The position numbers and the translations under genes are program-made. From Amaranthus tricolor (Eukaryota; Streptophyta; Magnoliopsida; Caryophyllales; Amaranthaceae), in contig NC_080061.1 of the NCBI RefSeq assembly GCF_026212465.1, positions 22,830,787 through 22,894,786 of the forward strand: DNA of 64,000 nt, written 5' to 3'. How positions within the stretch are numbered: position 1 is the first letter of the stretch; each line of letters starts with the position of its first letter. The notes under the pieces were generated by a model that was given only the letters and a program-made list of their open reading frames with translations, ran no database searches and had not been told where the DNA came from. Below are positions 40,505-54,347 of the stretch, piece by piece.

Positions 40505-43381
40505 GTGTTCAAACTTCGTTTGTTTTGCACCAAACATGACAACCAACACTATTTAGTTTATATTATTGTGTTGAAATTGTTAGACTCGAAAACAATAGTC
40601 ATGTACTTGAAATTACGTGCTAAGTTGCGTTTTAAATGTTTTTTATATTTATTTTGCACTATCTCGCATAAAGTGGTTCAAAATTGTTTTGTTTCGCACG
40701 AAACTTGGCACACAACACTATTTGGTATAAATTATTGTGTTGAAATGGTTAAAATCGAAAACTATTATCATATACTTTAAATTACATGCTAAGTGTCTTT
40801 TTTTATGTTTTTTTTAGGTTTTTTAGCACTTTCTCGCATAATGTTGTTCAAACTTTCTTTGTTATGCACGAAAAATGTCACCCAACACTATTTAGTTTCT
40901 ATTATTATTTTGAAATGGTCAAACTCGAAAAGAGTAGTCATGTACTTGAAATTACGTGCTAAGTTACGTTTTTAATGTTTTTTTATATTTTTTTGGCACT
41001 TTCTCGCATAAAGTGGTTGAAACTTGGTTTGTTTCGCACCAAACCTAGCACACAACAGTTTTTGGTATAACTTATTATGATGAAATGATAAGAATCGAAA
41101 ACAATAATCATATGCTTGAAATTACGTGCTAAGTTGCTTTTTCATAGTTTTTTTTATCTTTTTTAGAACTTTTCAAACATGGTTTCTTTGGCAACAAAAA
41201 AGGCACACAACAGTATTTGGTACATATTATTGTTTTGAAATGGTTAGAATCGAAATCAATATTCATATGCTTGAAATTACGTGCTAGGTTGCTTTTAAAA
41301 AGTTTTGTTTTAGCTTTTTTAGCACTTTCTCGCATAAAGTTGTTCAAACTTGGTTGGTTTTGCACAAAACATGGCACTCAACACTATTTAGTTTATATTA
41401 TTGTGTTGAAATGGTTAGACTCGAAAACAATAGTCAAGTACTTGAAATTACGTACTAAGTTGCGTTTTTTATGTTTATTATATTTTTCTGGCACTATCTC
41501 GCATAAAGTGGTTCAAAGTTGGTTTGTTTCGTACGAAACTTGGCACACAACACTATTTGGTATAAATTATTGTGTTGAAATGGTTAGAATCGAAAAATAT
41601 TATCATATGCTTGATATTACATGCTAAGTTGCTTTTTTAAGTTTTTTTTAGCTTTTTTAGCACTTTCTCGCATAAATTTGTTCAAACTTTCTTTGTTTTG
41701 CACGAAAAATGTCACCTAACACTATTTAGTTTCTATTATTTTTTGGAAATGGTTAGACTTGAAAAAAGTAGTCATGTACTTGAAATTACGTGCTAGGTTA
41801 CGTTTTTAATGCATTTATATTATTTTTGCACTTTCTCGCATAAAGTGGTTCAAACTTGGTCTATTTCGCATGAAACCTAGCACACAACACTACTTGAAAT
41901 TACATGCTAAGTGTCTTTTTTAAAGTTTTTTTTTAGCTTTTTTAGCACTTTCTCGTTAAAAGTTGTTCAAACTTTTTTTGTTTTGCACGAAAAATGTAAC
42001 CCAACACTATTTAGTTTCTATTATTGTTTTGAAATGGTAAAACTCGAAAAGAGTAGTCATGTACTTCAAATTACGTACAAAGTTACGTTTTTAATGTTTT
42101 TTATATTTTTTTGGCACTTTCTCGCATAAGGTGGTTGAAAGTTGGTTTGTTTCGCACGAAACCTAGCACACAACACTTTTTGGTATAACTTATTGTGTTG
42201 AAATGATAAGAATCGAAAACAATAGTCATATGCTTGAAATTACGTGCTAAGGTTCTTTTTTAAAGTCTTTAAATCTTTTTTAGAACTTTTCAAACATGGT
42301 TTATTTGGCGACAAAAAAGGCACACAACAGTATTCGGTACATCTTATTGTTTTGAAATGGTTAGAATCGAAAACAGTAGTCATATGCTTGAAATTACATG
42401 CTAGGTTGCGCACTTTATCGCATAAAGTTGTTCAAACTTGGTTTGTTTTGCACAAAACATGGCACCCAACATTATTTAGTTTATGTTATTGTGTTGAAAT
42501 GGTTAGACTCGAAAATAATAGTCATGTACTTGAAATAACGTGCTAAGTTGCGTTTTTAATGTTTTTTGTAATTTTTTTGGCACTATCTTGCATAAAATTG
42601 TTCAAAGTAGATTTGTTTCGCACGAAACTTGGCACAAAACACTATTTTGTATTAATTATTGTGTTGAAATGGTTAGAATGGAAAACTATTGCCATAAGCT
42701 TGAAATTACATCTTATGTTGCTTTTTTAAAGTTTTTTTTAGCTTTTTTAGCAGTTTCTCGCATAAAGTAGTTCAAACTTTCTTTGTTTTGCATGATAAAT
42801 GTCACCCAACACTATTTAGTTTCTATTATTTTGTGGAAATGGTTAGACTTGAAAACAGTAGTCGTGTACTTGAAATTATGTGCTAGGTTACGTTTTTAAT
42901 GCTTTGATATTTTTTTGGCACTTTCTCGCATAAAGTGGTTCAAACATGGTCTGTTTCGCACGAAACCTAGCACACAACACTATTTGGTATAAATTATTGT
43001 GTTGAAATGGTTAGAATCGAAAACTATTATCATATGCTTTAAATTACATGCTAAGTTGCTTTTTTAATGTTTTGTTTAGCTTTTTTAGCACTTTCTCGCA
43101 TAAAGTTGTTCAAACTTTCTTTGTTTTGCACGAAAAATGTCACCCAACACTATTTATTTTCTATTATTTTGTGGAATTGGTTAGACTTGAAAACAGTAGT
43201 CATGTACTTGAAATTACGTGCTAGGTTAAGTTTATAATGCATTTATATTTTTTTGGTACTTTCTCGAATAAAGTGGTTCAAACATGATCTATTTTGCACG
43301 AAACCTAGCACAAAACACTATTTGGTATAACTTATTGTGTTGAAATTGTAAGAATCGAAAACAATAGTCAAATAATTTATT
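40505..43381 (+). repeat. HOR unit 15 (2877 bp, haplotype B, 27-bp deletion)
   Basis: Eighteen monomers with the 27-bp deletion at 42409/42410. CGCACCAAACCTAGC near 41036 is shared with units 16, 17 and 18, and ATGTTTATTATATT near 41471 only with unit 16. Confidence 0.94.
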
Positions 43382-46258
43382 GTGTTCAAAATTCGTTTGT
43401 TTTGCACCAAACATGACAACCAACACTATTTAGTTTATATTATTGTGTTGAAATTGTTAGACTCGAAAACAATAGTCATGTACTTGGAATTACGTGCTAA
43501 GTTGCGTTTTAAATGTTTTTTATATTTTTTTTGCACTATCTCGCATAAAGTGGTTCAAAATTGTTTTGTTTCGCACGAAACTTGGCACACAACACTATTT
43601 GGTATAAATTATTGTGTTGAAATGGTTAAAATCGAAAACTATTATCATATACTTTAAATTACATGCTAAATGTCTTTTTTTATGTTTTTTTTAGCTTTTT
43701 TAGCACTTTCTCGCATAATGTTGTTCAAACTTTCTTTGTTATGCACGAAAAATGTCACCCAACACTATTTAGTTTCTATTATTATTTTGAAATGGTTAAA
43801 CTCGAAAAGAGTAGTCATGTACTTGAAATTACGTGCTAAGTTACGTTTTTAATGTTTTTTTATATTTTTTTGGCACTTTCTCGCATAAAGTGGTTGAAAC
43901 TTGGTTTGTTTCGCACCAAACCTAGCACACAACAGTTTTTGGTATAACTTATTATGATGAAATGATAAGAATCGAAAACAATAATCATATGCTTGAAATT
44001 ACGTGCTAAGTTGCTTTTTCATAGTTTTTTTTATCTTTTTTAGAACTTTTCAAACATGGTTTCTTTGGCAACAAAAAAGGCACACAACAGTATTTGGTAC
44101 ATATTATTGTTTTGAAATGGTTAGAATCGAAATCAATATTCATATGCTTGAAATTACGTGCTAGGTTGCTTTTAAAAAGTTTTGTTTTAGCTTTTTTAGC
44201 ACTTTCTCGCATAAAGTTGTTCAAACTTGGTTGGTTTTGCACAAAACATGGCACTCAACACTATTTAGTTTATATTATTGTGTTGAAATGGTTAGACTCG
44301 AAAACAATAGTCAAGTACTTGAAATTACGTACTAAGTTGCGTTTTTTATGTTTATTATATTTTTCTGGCACTATCTCGCATAAAGTGGTTCAAAGTTGGT
44401 TTGTTTCGTACGAAACTTGGCACACAACACTATTTGGTATAAATTATTGTGTTGAAATGGTTAGAATCGAAAAATATTATCATATGCTTGATATTACATG
44501 CTAAGTTGCTTTTTTAAGTTTTTTTTAGCTTTTTTAGCACTTTGTCGCATAAAGTTGTTCAAACTTTCTTTGTTTTGCACGAAAAATGTCACCTAACACT
44601 ATTTAGTTTCTATTATTTTTTGGAAATGGTTAGACTTGAAAAAATAAGTCATGTACTTGAAATTACGTGCTAGGTTACGTTTTTAATGAATTTATATTAT
44701 TTTTGCACTTTCTCGCATAAAGTGGTTCAAACTTGGTCTATTTCGCATGAAACCTAGCACACAACACTACTTGAAATTACATGCTAAGTGTCTTTTTTAA
44801 AGTTTTTTTTTAGCTTTTTTAGCACTTTCTCGTTAAAAGTTGTTCAAACTTTCTTTGTTTTGCACGAAAAATGTAACCCAACACTATTTAGTTTCTATTA
44901 TTGTTTTGAAATGGTAAAACTCGAAAAGAGTAGTCATGTACTTCAAATTACGTACAAAGTTACGTTTTTAATGTTTTTTATATTTTTTTGGCACTTTCTC
45001 GCATAAGGTGGTTGAAAGTTGGTTTGTTTCGCACGAAACCTAGCACACAACACTTTTTGGTATAACTTATTGTGTTGAAATGATAAGAATCGAAAACAAT
45101 AGTCATATGCTTGAAATTACGTGCTAAGGTTCTTTTTTAAAGTCTTTAAATCTTTTTTAGAACTTTTCAAACATGGTTTATTTGGCGACAAAAAAGGCAC
45201 ACAACAGTATTCGGTACATCTTATTGTTTTGAAATGGTTAGAATCGAAAACAATAGTCATATGCTTGAAATTACATGCTAGGTTGCGCACTTTATCGCAT
45301 AAAGTTGTTCAAACTTGGTTTGTTTTGCACAAAACATGGCACCCAACATTATTTAGTTTATGTTATTGTGTTGAAATGGTTAGACTCGAAAATAATAGTC
45401 ATGTACTTGAAATAACGTGCTAAGTTGCGTTTTTAATGTTTTTTGTATTTTTTTTGGCACTATCTTGCATAAAGTTGTTCAAAGTAGATTTGTTTCGCAC
45501 GAAACTTGGCACAAAACACTATTTTGTATTAATTATTGTGTTGAAATGGTTAGAATGGAAAACTATTGCCATAAGCTTTAAATTACATCTTATGTTGCTT
45601 TTTTAAAGTTTTTTTTAGCTTTTTTAGCAGTTTCTCGCATAAAGTAGTTCAAACTTTCTTTGTTTTGCATGATAAATGTCACCCAACACTATTTAGTTTC
45701 TATTATTTTGTGGAAATGGTTATACTTGAAAACAGTAGTCGTGTACTTGAAATTATGTGCTAGGTTACGTTTTTAATGCTTTGATATTTTTTTGGCACTT
45801 TCTCGCATAAAGTGGTTCAAACATGGTCTGTTTCGCACGAAACCTAGCACACAACACTATTTGGTATAAATTATTGTGTTGAAATGGTTAGAATCGAAAA
45901 CTATTATCATATGCTTGAAATTACATGCTAAGTTGCTTTTTTAATGTTTTGTTTAGCTTTTTTAGCACTTTCTCGCATAAAGTTGTTCAAACTTTCTTTG
46001 TTTTGCACGAAAAATGTCACCCAACACTATTTATTTTCTATTATTTTGTGGAATTGGTTAGACTTGAAAACAGTAGTCATGTACTTGAAATTACGTGCTA
46101 GGTTAAGTTTATAATGCATTTATATTTTTTTGGTACTTTCTCGAATAAAGTGGTTCAAACATGATCTATTTCGCACGAAACCTAGCACAAAACACTATTT
46201 GGTATAACTTATTGTGTTGAAATTGTAAGAATCGAAAACAATAGTCATATAATTTATT
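43382..46258 (+). repeat. HOR unit 16 (2877 bp, haplotype B, 27-bp deletion)
   Basis: It carries the 27-bp deletion at 45286/45287. AAAAAATAAGTCATG near 44640 and AATGAATTTATATT near 44686 are shared only with unit 17. GTTATACTTG near 45719 is shared with units 7, 11 and 14. Confidence 0.94.
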
Positions 46259-48889
46259 GTGTTCAAACTTCGTTTGTTTTGCACCAAACATGTCAACCAA
46301 CACTATTTAGTTTATATTATTGTGTTGAAATTGTTAGACTCGAAAACAATAGTCATGTACTTGAAATTACGTGCTAAGTTGCGTTTTAAATGTTTTTTAT
46401 ATTTATTTTGCACTATCTCGCATAAAGTGGTTCAAAATTTTTTTGTTTCGCACGAAACTTGGCACACAACACTATTTGGTATAAATTATTGTGTTGAAAT
46501 GGTTAAAATCGAAAACTATTATCATATACTTTAAATTACATGCTAAGTGTCTTTTTTTATGTTTTTTTTAGGTTTTTTAGCACTTTCTCGCATAATGTTG
46601 TTCAAACTTTCTTTGTTATGCACGAAAAATGTCACCCAACACTATTTAGTTTCTATTATTATTTTGAAATGGTTAAACTCGAAAAGAGTAGTCATGTACT
46701 TGAAATTACGTGCTAAGTTACGTTTTTAATGTTTTTTTATATTTTTTTGGCACTTTCTCGCATAAAGTGGTTGAAACTTGGTTTGTTTCGCACCAAACCT
46801 AGCACACAACAGTTTTTGGTATAACTTATTATGATGAAATGATAAGAATCGAAAACAATAATCATATGCTTGAAATTACGTGCTAAGTTGCTTTTTCATA
46901 GTTTTTTTTATCTTTTTTAGAACTTTTCAAACATGGTTTCTTTGGCAACAAAAAAGGCACACAACAGTATTTGGTACATATTATTGTTTTGAAATGGTTA
47001 GAATCGAAATCAATATTCATATGCTTGAAATTACGTGCTAGGTTGCTTTTAAAAAGTTTTGTTTTAGCTTTTTTAGCACTTTCTCGCATAAAGTTGTTCA
47101 AACTTGGTTGGTTTTGCACAAAACATGGCACTCAACACTATTTAGTTTATATTATTGTGTTGAAATGGTTAGACTCGAAAACAATAGTCAAGTACTTGAA
47201 ATTACGTACTAAGTTGCGTTTTTTTGGAAATGGTTAGACTTGAAAAAATAAGTCATGTACTTGAAATTACGTGCTAGGTTACGTTTTTAATGAATTTATA
47301 TTATTTTTGCACTTTCTCGCATAAAGTGGTTCAAACTTGGTCTATTTCGCATGAAACCTAGCACACAACACTACTTGAAATTACATGCTAAGTGTCTTTT
47401 TTAAAGTTTTTTTTTAGCTTTTTTAGCACTTTCTCGTTAAAAGTTGTTCAAACTTTCTTTGTTTTGCACGAAAAATGTAACCCAACACTATTTAGTTTCT
47501 ATTATTGTTTTGAAATGGTAAAACTCGAAAAGAGTAGTCATGTACTTCAAATTACGTACAAAGTTACGTTTTTAATGTTTTTTATATTTTTTTGGCACTT
47601 TCTCGCATAAGGTGGTTGAAAGTTGGTTTGTTTCGCACGAAACCTAGCACACAACACTTTTTGGTATAACTTATTGTGTTGAAATGATAAGAATCGAAAA
47701 CAATAGTCATATGCTTGAAATTACGTGCTAAGGTTCTTTTTTAAAGTCTTTAAATCTTTTTTAGAACTTTTCAAACATGGTTTATTTGGCGACAAAAAAG
47801 GCACACAACAGTATTCGGTACATCTTATTGTTTTGAAATGGTTAGAATCGAAAACAATAGTCATATGCTTGAAATTACATGCTAGGTTGCTATTTTAATG
47901 TTTTTTTAGCTTTTTAAGCACTTTATCGCATAAAGTTGTTCAAACTTGGTTTGTTTTGCACAAAACATGGCACCCAACATTATTTAGTTTATGTTATTGT
48001 GTTGAAATGGTTAGACTCGAAAATAATAGTCATGTACTTGAAATAACGTGCTAAGTTGCGTTTTTAATGTTTTTTGTATTTTTTTTGGCACTATCTTGCA
48101 TAAAGTTGTTCAAAGTAGATTTGTTTCGCACGAAACTTGGCACAAAACACTATTTTGTATTAATTATTGTGTTGAAATGGTTAGAATGGAAAACTATTGC
48201 CATAAGCTTGAAATTACATCTTATGTTGCTTTTTTAAAGTTTTTTTTAGCTTTTTTAGCAGTTTCTCGCATAAAGTAGTTCAAACTTTCTTTGTTTTGCA
48301 TGATAAATGTCACCCAACACTATTTAGTTTCTATTATTTTGTGGAAATGGTTAGACTTGAAAACAGTAGTCGTGTACTTGAAATTATGTGCTAGGTTACG
48401 TTTTTAATGCTTTGATATTTTTTTGGCACTTTCTCGCATAAAGTGGTTCAAACATGGTCTGTTTCGCACGAAACCTAGCACACAACACTATTTGGTATAA
48501 ATTATTGTGTTGAAATGGTTAGAATCGAAAACTATTATCATATGCTTGAAATTACATGCTAAGTTGCTTTTTTAATGTTTTGTTTAGCTTTTTTAGCACT
48601 TTCTCGCATAAAGTTGTTCAAACTTTCTTTGTTTTGCACGAAAAATGTCACCCAACACTATTTATTTTCTATTATTTTGTGGAATTGGTTAGACTTGAAA
48701 ACAGTAGTCATGTACTTGAAATTACGTGCTAGGTTAAGTTTATAATGCATTTATATTTTTTTGGTACTTTCTCGAATAAAGTGGTTCAAACATGATCTAT
48801 TTCGCACGAAACCTAGCACAAAACACTATTTGGTATAACTTATTGTGTTGAAATTGTAAGAATCGAAAACAATAGTCAAATAATTTATT
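46259..48889 (+). repeat. HOR unit 17, 273-bp deletion (2631 bp)
   Basis: At 47219-47226 a C monomer running into its T-tract (TTGCGTTTTTT) switches to an A monomer (TTTTTTGGAAATGG), leaving seven T residues at the join. Compared with unit 16, about 273 bp are missing. The following variants AAAAAATAAGTC (47244) and AATGAATTTATATT show the same lineage as unit 16, although the 27-bp deletion is absent (47888). Confidence 0.94.
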
Positions 48890-51787
48890 TTGTTCAAAAT
48901 TCGTTTGTTTTGCACCAAACATGACAACCAACACTATTTAGTTTATATTATTGTGTTGAAATTGTTAGACTCGAAAACAATAGTCATGTACTTGAAATTA
49001 CGTGCTAAGTTGCGTTTTAAATGTTTTTTATATTTTTTTTGCACTATCTCGCATAAAGTGGTTCAAAATTGTTTTGTTTCGCACGAAACTTGGCACACAA
49101 CACTATTTGGTATAAATTATTGTGTTGAAATGGTTAAAATCGAAAACTATTATCATATACTTTAAATTACATGCTAAGTGTCTTTTTTTATGTTTTTTTT
49201 AGGTTTTTTAGCACTTTCTCGCATAATGTTGTTCAAACTTTCTTTGTTATGCACGAAAAATGTCACCCAACACTATTTAGTTTCTATTATTATTTTGAAA
49301 TGGTTAAACTCGAAAAGAGTAGTCATGTACTTGAAATTACGTGCTAAGTTACGTTTTTAATGTTTTTTTATATTTTTTTGGCACTTTCTCGCATAAAGTG
49401 GTTGAAACTTGGTTTGTTTCGCACCAAACCTAGCACACAATAGTTTTTGGTATAACTTATTATGATGAAATGATAAGAATCGAAAACAATAATCATATGC
49501 TTGAAATTACGTGCTAAGTTGCTTTTTCATTGTTTTTTTTATCTTTTTTAGAACTTTTCAAACATGGTTTCTTTGGCAACAAAAAAGGCACACAACAGTA
49601 CTTGGTACATATTATTGTTTTGAAATGGTTAGAATCGAAATCAATATTCATATGCTTGAAATTACGTGCTAGGTTGCTTTTAAAAAGTTTTGTTTTAGCT
49701 TTTTTAGCACTTTCTCGCATAAAGTTGTTCAAACTTGGTTGGTTTTGCACAAAACATGGCACTCAACACTATTTAGTTTATATTATTGTGTTGAAATGGT
49801 TAGACTCGAACACAATAGTCAAGTACTTGAAATTACGTACTAAGTTGCGTTTTTTATGTTTTTTATATTTTTCTGGCACTATCTCGCATAAAGTGGTTCA
49901 AAGTTGGTTTGTTTCGTACGAAACTTGGCACACAACACTATTTGGTATAAATTATTGTGTTGAAATGGTTAGAATCGAAAAATATTATCATATGCTTGAT
50001 ATTACATGCTAAGTTGCTTTTTTAAGTTTTTTTTAGCTTTTTTAGCACTTTCTCGCATAAAGTTGTTCAAACTTTCTTTGTTTTGCACGAAAAATGTCAC
50101 CTAACACTATTTAGTTTCTATTATTTTTTGGAAATGGTTAGACTTGAAAAAAGTAGTCATGTACTTGAAATTACGTGCTAGGTTACGTTTTTAATGCATT
50201 TATATTATTTTTGCACTTTCTCGCATAAAGTGGTTCAAACTTGGTCTATTTCGCATGAAACCTAGCACACAACACTACTTGAAATTACATGCTAAGTGTC
50301 TTTTTTAAAGTTTTTTTTAGCTTTTTTAGCACTTTCTCGTTAAAAGTTGTTCAAACTTTCTTTGTTTTGCACGAAAAATGTAACCCAACACTATTTAGTT
50401 TCTATTATTGTTTTGAAATGGTAAAACTCGAAAAGAGTAGTCATGTACTTCAAATTATGTACAAAGTTACGTTTTTAATGTTTTTTATTTTGGCACTTTC
50501 TCGCATAAGGTGGTTGAAAGTTGGTTTGTTTCGCACGAAACCTAGCACACAACACTTTTTGGTATAACTTATTGTGTTGAAATGATAAGAATCGAAAACA
50601 ATAGTCATATGCTTGAAATTACGTGCTAAGGTTGTTTTTTAAAGTCTTTAAATCTTTTTTAGAACTTTTCAAACATGGTTTATTTGGCGACAAAAAAGGC
50701 ACACAACAGTATTCGGTACATCTTATTGTTTTGAAATGGTTAGAATCGAAAACAATAGTCATATGCTTGAAATTACATGCTAGGTTGCTATTTTAATGTT
50801 TTTTTAGCTTTTTAAGCACTTTATCGCATAAAGTTGTTCAAACTTGGTTTGTTTTGCACAAAACATGGCACCCAACATTATTTAGTTTATGTTATTGTGT
50901 TGAAATGGTTAGACTCGAAAATAATAGTCATGTACTTGAAATAACGTGCTAAGTTGCGTTTTTAATGTTTTTTGTATTTTTTTTGGCACTATCTTGCATA
51001 AAGTTGTTCAAAGTAGATTTGTTTCGCACGAAACTTGGCACAAAACACTATTTTGTATTAATTATTGTGTTGAAATGGTTAGAATGGAAAACTATTGCCA
51101 TAAGCTTGAAATTACATCTTATGTTGCTTTTTTAAAGTTTTTTTTAGCTTTTTTAGCAGTTTCTCCCATAAAGTAGTTCAAACTTTCTTTGTTGTGCATG
51201 ATAAATATCACCCAACACTATTTAGTTTCTATTATTTTGTGGAAATGGTTAGACTTGAAAACAGTAGTCGTGTACTTGAAATTATGTGCTAGGTTACGTT
51301 TTTAATGCTTTGATATTTTTTTGGCACTTTCTCGCATAAAGTGGTTCAAACATGGTCTGTTTCGCACGAAACCTAGCACACAACACTATTTGGTATAAAT
51401 TATTTTGTTGAAATGGTTAGAATCGAAAACTATTATCATATGTTTGAAATTACATGCTAAGTTGCTTTTTTAATGTTTTGTTTAGCTTTTTTAGCACTTT
51501 CTCGCATAAAGTTGTTCAAACTTTCTTTGTTTTGCACGAAAAATGTCACCCAACACTATTTATTTTCTATTATTTTGTGGAAGTGGTTAGACTTGAAAAC
51601 AGTAGTCATGTACTTGAAATTACGTGCTAGGTTAAGTTTATAATGCATTTATATTTTTTTGGTACTTTCTCGAATAAAGTGGTTCAAACATGATCTATTT
51701 CGCACGAAACCTAGCACAAAACACTATTTGGTATAACTTATTGTGTTGAAATTGTAAGAATCGAAAACAATAGTCAAATAATTTATT
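48890..51787 (+). repeat. HOR unit 18 (2898 bp, haplotype B)
   Basis: Eighteen monomers, slightly short through a loss of about 8 bp near 50487 (TTTTTTATTTTGGCAC). It shares CGCACCAAACCTAGC (49421) with units 15-17 and TCTCCCATAAAG (51164) with unit 12. It does not have the 27-bp deletion. Confidence 0.94.
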
Positions 51788-54347
51788 GTGTTCAAACTTC
51801 GTTTGTTTTGCACCAAACATGACAACCAACACTATTTAGTTTATATTATTGTGTTGAAATTGTTAGACTCGAAAACAATAGTCATGTACTTGAAATTACG
51901 TGCTAAGTTGCGTTTTAAATGTTTTTTATATTTTTTTTGCACTATCTCGCATAAAGTGGTTCAAAATTGGTTTGTTTCGCAGGAAACTTGGCACACAACA
52001 CTATTTGGTATAAATTATTGTGTTGAAATGGTTAAAATCGAAAACTATTATCATATACTTCAAATTACATGCTAAGTGTCTTTTTTTATGTTTTTTTTAG
52101 CTTTTTTAGCACTTTCTCGCATAATGTTGTTCAAACTTTCTTTGTTATGCACGAAAAATGTCACCCAACACTATTTAGTTTCTATTATTATTTTGAAATG
52201 GTTAAACTCGAAAAGAGTAGTCATGTACTTGAAATTACGTGCTAAGTTACGTTTTTAATGTTTTTTTATATTTTTTTGGCACTTTCTCGCATAAAGTGGT
52301 TGAAACTTGGTTTGTTTCGCACGAAACCTAGCACACAACAGTTTTTGGTATAACTTATTATGATGAAATGATAAGAATCGAAAACAATAATCATATGCTT
52401 GAAATTACGTGCTAAGTTGCTTTTTCATAGTTTTTTTATCTGTTTTAGAACTTTTCAAACATGGTTTCTTTGGCAACAAAAAAGGCACACAACAGTATTT
52501 GGTACATATTATTGTTTTGAAATGGTTAGAATCGAAATCAATATTCATATGCTTGAAATTACGTGCTAGGTTGCTTTTAAAAAGTTTTGTTTTAGCTTTT
52601 TTAGCACTTTCTCGGATAAAGTTGTTCAAACTTGGTTGGTTTTGCACAAAACATGGCACTCAACACTATTTAGTTTATATTATTGTGTTGAAATGGTTAG
52701 ACTCGAAAACAATAGTCATGTACTTGAAATTACGTACTAAGTTGCGTTTTTTATGTTTTTTATATTTTTCTGGCACTATCTCGCATAAAGTGGTTCAAAG
52801 TTGGTTTGTTTCGTACGAAACTTGGCACACAACACTATTTGGTATAAATTATTGTGTTGAAATGGTTAGAATCGAAAAATATTATCATATGCTTGATATT
52901 ACATGCTAAGTTTCTTTTTTATAGTTTTTTTTAGCTTTTTTAGCACTTTCTCGCATAAAGTTGTTCAAACTTTCTTTGTTTTGCACGAAAAATGTCACCT
53001 AACACTATTTAGTTTCTATTATTTTTTGGAAATGGTTAGACTTGAAAAAAGTAGTCATGTACTTGAAATTACGTGCTAGGTTACGTTTTTAATGCATTTA
53101 TATTATTTTTGCACTTTCTCGCATAAAGTGGTTCAAACGTGGTCTATTTCGCATGAAACCTAGCACACAACACTACTTGAAATTACATGCTAAGTGTCTT
53201 TTTTAAAGTTTTTTTTTAGCTTTTTTAGCACTTTCTCGCTAAAAGTTGTTCAAACTTTCTTTGTTTTGCACGAAAAATGTAACCCAACACTATTTAGTTT
53301 CTATTATTGTTTTGAAATGGTAAAACTCGAAAAGAGTAGTCATGTACTTCAAATTACGTACTAAGTTACGTTTTTAATGTTTTTTATATTTTTTTGGCAC
53401 TTTCTCGCATAAGGTGGTTGAAAGTTGGTTTGTTTCGCACGAAACCTAGCACACAACACTTTTTGGTATAACTTATTGTGTTGAAATGATAAGAATCGAA
53501 AACAATAGTCATATGCTTGAAATTACGTGCTAAGGTTCTTTTTTAAAGTCTTTAAATCTTTTTTAGAACTTTTCAAACATGGTTTATTTGGCGACAAAAA
53601 AGGCACACAACAGTATTCGGTACATCTTATTGTTTTGAAATGGTTAGAATCGAAAACAATAGTCATATGCTTGAAATTACATGCTAGGTTGCGCACTTTA
53701 TCGCATAAAGTTGTTCAAACTTGGTTTGTTTTGCACAAAACATGGCACCCAACATTATTTAGTTTATGTTATTGTGTTGAAATGGTTAGACTCGAAAATA
53801 ATAGTCATGTACTTGAAATAACGTGCTAAGTTGCGTTTTTAATGTTTTTTGTATTTTTTTGGCACTATCTTGCATAAAGTTGTTCAAAGTAGATTTGTTT
53901 CGCACGAAACTTGGCACAAAACACTATTTTGTATTAATTATTGTGTTGAAATGGTTAGAATGGAAAACTATTGCCATAAGCTTGAAATTACATCTTATGT
54001 TGCTTTTTTAAAGTGTTTTTTAGCTTTTTTAGCAGTTTCTCGCATAAAGTAGTTCAAGCTTTCTTTGTTTTGCATGATAAATGTCACCCAACACTATTTA
54101 GTTTCTATTATTTTGTGGAAATAGTTAGACTTGAAAACAGTAGTCGTGTACTTGAAATTATTTGCTAGGTTACATTTTTAATGCTTGGATATTTTTTTGG
54201 CACTTTCTCGCATAAAGTGGTTCAAACATGGTCTGTTTCGCACGAAACCTAGCACACAACACTATTTGGTATAAATTATTGTGTTGAAATGGTTAGAATC
54301 GAAAACTATTATCATATGCTTGAAATTACATGCTAAGTTGCTTTTTT
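51788..54347 (+). repeat. HOR unit 19, truncated (2560 bp, haplotype C-like)
   Basis: It carries the 27-bp deletion at 53692/53693 and the C-group markers TCGCAGGAAAC (51977) and TCTCGGATAAAGTTG (52611). At 54347/54348 the sequence jumps from the end of a B monomer (AAGTTGCTTTTTT) to the end of a C-type monomer (ATGTACTTGAAATTACG), skipping A, B' and most of C. This ends the regular 2.9-kb HOR. Confidence 0.93.

Noticed and set aside
251..54052. Dozens of open frames of 60-169 codons in the satellite, repeated every ~2.9 kb
   Set aside because: They recur with the repeat unit, start mostly at GTG or TTG, shift frame from monomer to monomer because ~169 is not a multiple of three, and translate T-rich repeat into Phe/Leu/Lys-rich strings with no domain.
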